Shown: positions 6,103 to 7,712 of the stretch, piece after piece
Layout: each line of letters begins with the position of its first letter
Position numbering within the stretch: position 1 is the stretch's first letter
DNA from: an uncultured Helcococcus sp.
GTDB lineage: Bacteria; Bacillota; Clostridia; Tissierellales; Peptoniphilaceae
Length of the DNA stretch: 7,712 nt
Reading direction: 5' to 3'
Assembly: GCA_947253305.1 (NCBI GenBank)
Contig: CAMXYZ010000047.1
Location: 1-7,712 of the forward strand
Program-made: the position numbers and the translations under genes
The notes under the pieces: model-generated
Databases searched by the model: none
Seen by the model: the letters and a program-made list of their open reading frames with translations, nothing else
Told to the model about the DNA's origin: nothing

Positions 6103-7712
6103 TAGATCAAGACCTTCTCGTCGTGGAAATAGATATGAACAACCAAAAAATCTCGGTAAATCATTTAGAAGAATAATTAAAGAATTAGGAAGCCTAAAAA
6201 ATTTTCTATTTATAGCAATTGGTTTTGCTATACTTTCGTCAGTTTTAAGTATTATAGGGCCAAGCAAAATTTCAAAACTTACTGATGAAATTGCTTCAGG
6301 ATTAAGAATTGATTCTGATAAATTAGAATTAATTTCAAAAGATATTCAGATAAATCTGATGTCTGGTAATCCTACAGAAATAGAATTTGAAGGACAAAAA
6401 ATATCTTTAGAAGATCAATTAAAATATGCAGAATCATTCAAAAATCTTCAAAATCAACAAGAAGAAATGACGGATGAAAATAGAGAAAAATTAATAAAAG
6501 CTTATGAAAATATACCAGAAAGTATAAAGTCAATAGTTGAGCCAAGTATCAATATGGAATATGTAAAACGAATAGCGATATTCTTACTAGGACTCTACTT
6601 ATTATCAGGACTTTTCAATTATCTAAAGTCTAGAATAATGGTTGAACTTTCAAATAATTTTGCTAGAAAATTGAGAATCGATGTATCAGAAAAAATTAAT
6701 AGATTACCACTTAAATATGTAGACTCACATCAAATAGGGGACATACTCTCAAGAATCACAAATGATGTCGATAGTATTGCAGGAAATCTAAATCAATCAC
6801 TCGGTACATTAGCATTGTCCTCAACTATGATAATTGGTTCTAGCATTATGATGTTTTACACCAATTGGATGTTAGCTTTAGTTGCAATAGGTTCCAGTCT
6901 ATTTGGATTTATATTTATGTTTTTAATATTATCTAAATCACAGAATTTCTTTAGACAGAGACAAAAACAATTAGGTAAAATTAATGGATATATAGAAGAA
7001 ATATATTCTGGTATATCCATTGTTAAGGCTTATAATGCAGAGGAAGATGCCCATAAAGAATTTAAAGAATTAAATAACACTATGTTTCGTGCCGATATAA
7101 TGAGTAAATTTTTATCTGGTATGATGCAACCGATTATGAACTTTATAGGAAATCTCGGCTATGTATCAGTATCAATTGTTGGTGCTGTATTAGCTAGAAA
7201 TGGTACCATTAGCTTTGGGGTTATAGTGGCATTTATGACATATGTGAGAATGTTTACTAATCCACTTTCTCAAATTGCCCAGGCGATGCAGGCATTACAA
7301 TCATCTGCTGCAGCAAGTGAGAGAGTATTTGAATTCATGGATGAGGAAGAACTTCCTGATGAATCAAATCTAAGTGAATATATAAATCCTAATAAGGCAA
7401 ATGGCAAGATAGAATTTAAGAATGTAAGCTTTAGATATCCATCAAATCATGAAGATACTATAATTGATTTCTCAGCTGTAGCTAATCCAGGAGATAAGGT
7501 AGCAATAGTTGGACCTACTGGTGCGGGTAAATCTACTATGGTAAATCTACTTATGAAATTTTACGATATTACAGGTGGAGATATATTGATTGATGGAATA
7601 TCAATTAAAGAATTAAAACGTAAAAATATTAGAGAATTATTTACTATGGTTTTACAGGATACCTGGTTATTTGAAGGTACAATTAGAGAAAATATCGTCT
7701 ATAATATGGAAG
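6086..7712 (+). CDS. ABC exporter half-transporter, partner subunit (3' partial)
   Basis: An open frame of 542 codons runs off the window end. The ATG at 6086 overlaps the preceding ABC gene by 17 nt and has a strong GAGGAGG site at 6073-6079, so the two are translated together. Residues 1-36 are a basic, Arg/Asn/Ser-rich cytoplasmic tail. Helix 1 is at about 38-58 and helix 2 at about 159-180. Between them lies an unusual hydrophilic stretch of about 95 residues predicted outside the cell. Further helices lie at about 240-280 and 345-390. 'RLPLKYVDSHQIGDILSRITNDVD' type sequence (206-229) is the classic coupling region of the family. The ATPase domain shows Walker A 'GPTGAGKST' (476-484) and Q-loop Gln524 in 'VLQDTWLFEGTIREN'. 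Signature, Walker B and switch His lie beyond the window. It resembles the BmrD/YheH/TM288 class, expected to carry the catalytic Glu. Confidence 0.93.
   Translation, partial: MSQSNNRSRPSRRGNRYEQPKNLGKSFRRIIKELGSLKNFLFIAIGFAILSSVLSIIGPSKISKLTDEIASGLRIDSDKLELISKDIQINLMSGNPTEIEFEGQKISLEDQLKYAESFKNLQNQQEEMTDENREKLIKAYENIPESIKSIVEPSINMEYVKRIAIFLLGLYLLSGLFNYLKSRIMVELSNNFARKLRIDVSEKINRLPLKYVDSHQIGDILSRITNDVDSIAGNLNQSLGTLALSSTMIIGSSIMMFYTNWMLALVAIGSSLFGFIFMFLILSKSQNFFRQRQKQLGKINGYIEEIYSGISIVKAYNAEEDAHKEFKELNNTMFRADIMSKFLSGMMQPIMNFIGNLGYVSVSIVGAVLARNGTISFGVIVAFMTYVRMFTNPLSQIAQAMQALQSSAAASERVFEFMDEEELPDESNLSEYINPNKANGKIEFKNVSFRYPSNHEDTIIDFSAVANPGDKVAIVGPTGAGKSTMVNLLMKFYDITGGDILIDGISIKELKRKNIRELFTMVLQDTWLFEGTIRENIVYNME

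Noticed and set aside
47..7712. CRISPR arrays, insertion sequences, phage genes, origins or att sites
   Set aside because: No spaced direct repeats, transposase or integrase reading frames, or terminal inverted repeats were seen. The tRNA-Cys 3' end has no duplicated copy within the window.

Overview
The window looks like chromosomal housekeeping DNA from a low-GC Gram-positive anaerobe. It is strongly AT-rich, uses AGA and ATA codons freely, and has purine-rich Shine-Dalgarno sites. Its gltX-cysS-rlmB order recalls the gltX-cysE-cysS-mrnC-rlmB region of Bacillota, and the tRNA-Cys is of Bacillota type. A member of the Clostridia/Tissierellia is my best guess, but this is inference and I cannot name a genus.

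Bases 1-46 are not genomic. They match the end of an Illumina Nextera i5 adapter: the last bases of P5, an 8-base index, the Read 1 tail and the 19-bp Tn5 mosaic end. The contig edge was not trimmed, and real sequence starts at about base 47.

Bases 47-4114 carry a forward, tightly packed gene run. It begins with the C-terminal part of a YbbR/CdaR-type protein, followed by gltX (glutamyl-tRNA synthetase), cysS (cysteinyl-tRNA synthetase, 1 nt after gltX) and rlmB (23S rRNA 2'-O-methyltransferase). These serve translation, with the YbbR protein possibly linked to c-di-AMP control. The run ends at an intrinsic terminator whose stem begins inside the last codons of rlmB.

Bases 4115-4338 are intergenic but well filled. 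They hold the rlmB terminator, a second terminator facing the other way, a tRNA-Cys(GCA) gene on the minus strand, and a clear sigma-A type promoter for that tRNA.

Bases 4339-7712 hold two overlapping forward genes for ABC exporter half-transporters, each a membrane domain fused to an ATPase domain. The first lacks the catalytic Walker B glutamate and the switch histidine, as in the degenerate halves of heterodimeric exporters (BmrC/TM287 type). The second has an intact Walker A and Q-loop, carries a large extracytoplasmic insertion, and runs off the window end. Together they probably form one heterodimeric exporter of unknown substrate.

I found no convincing undescribed system. The most consequential observation is the adapter contamination and the false start codon it creates.
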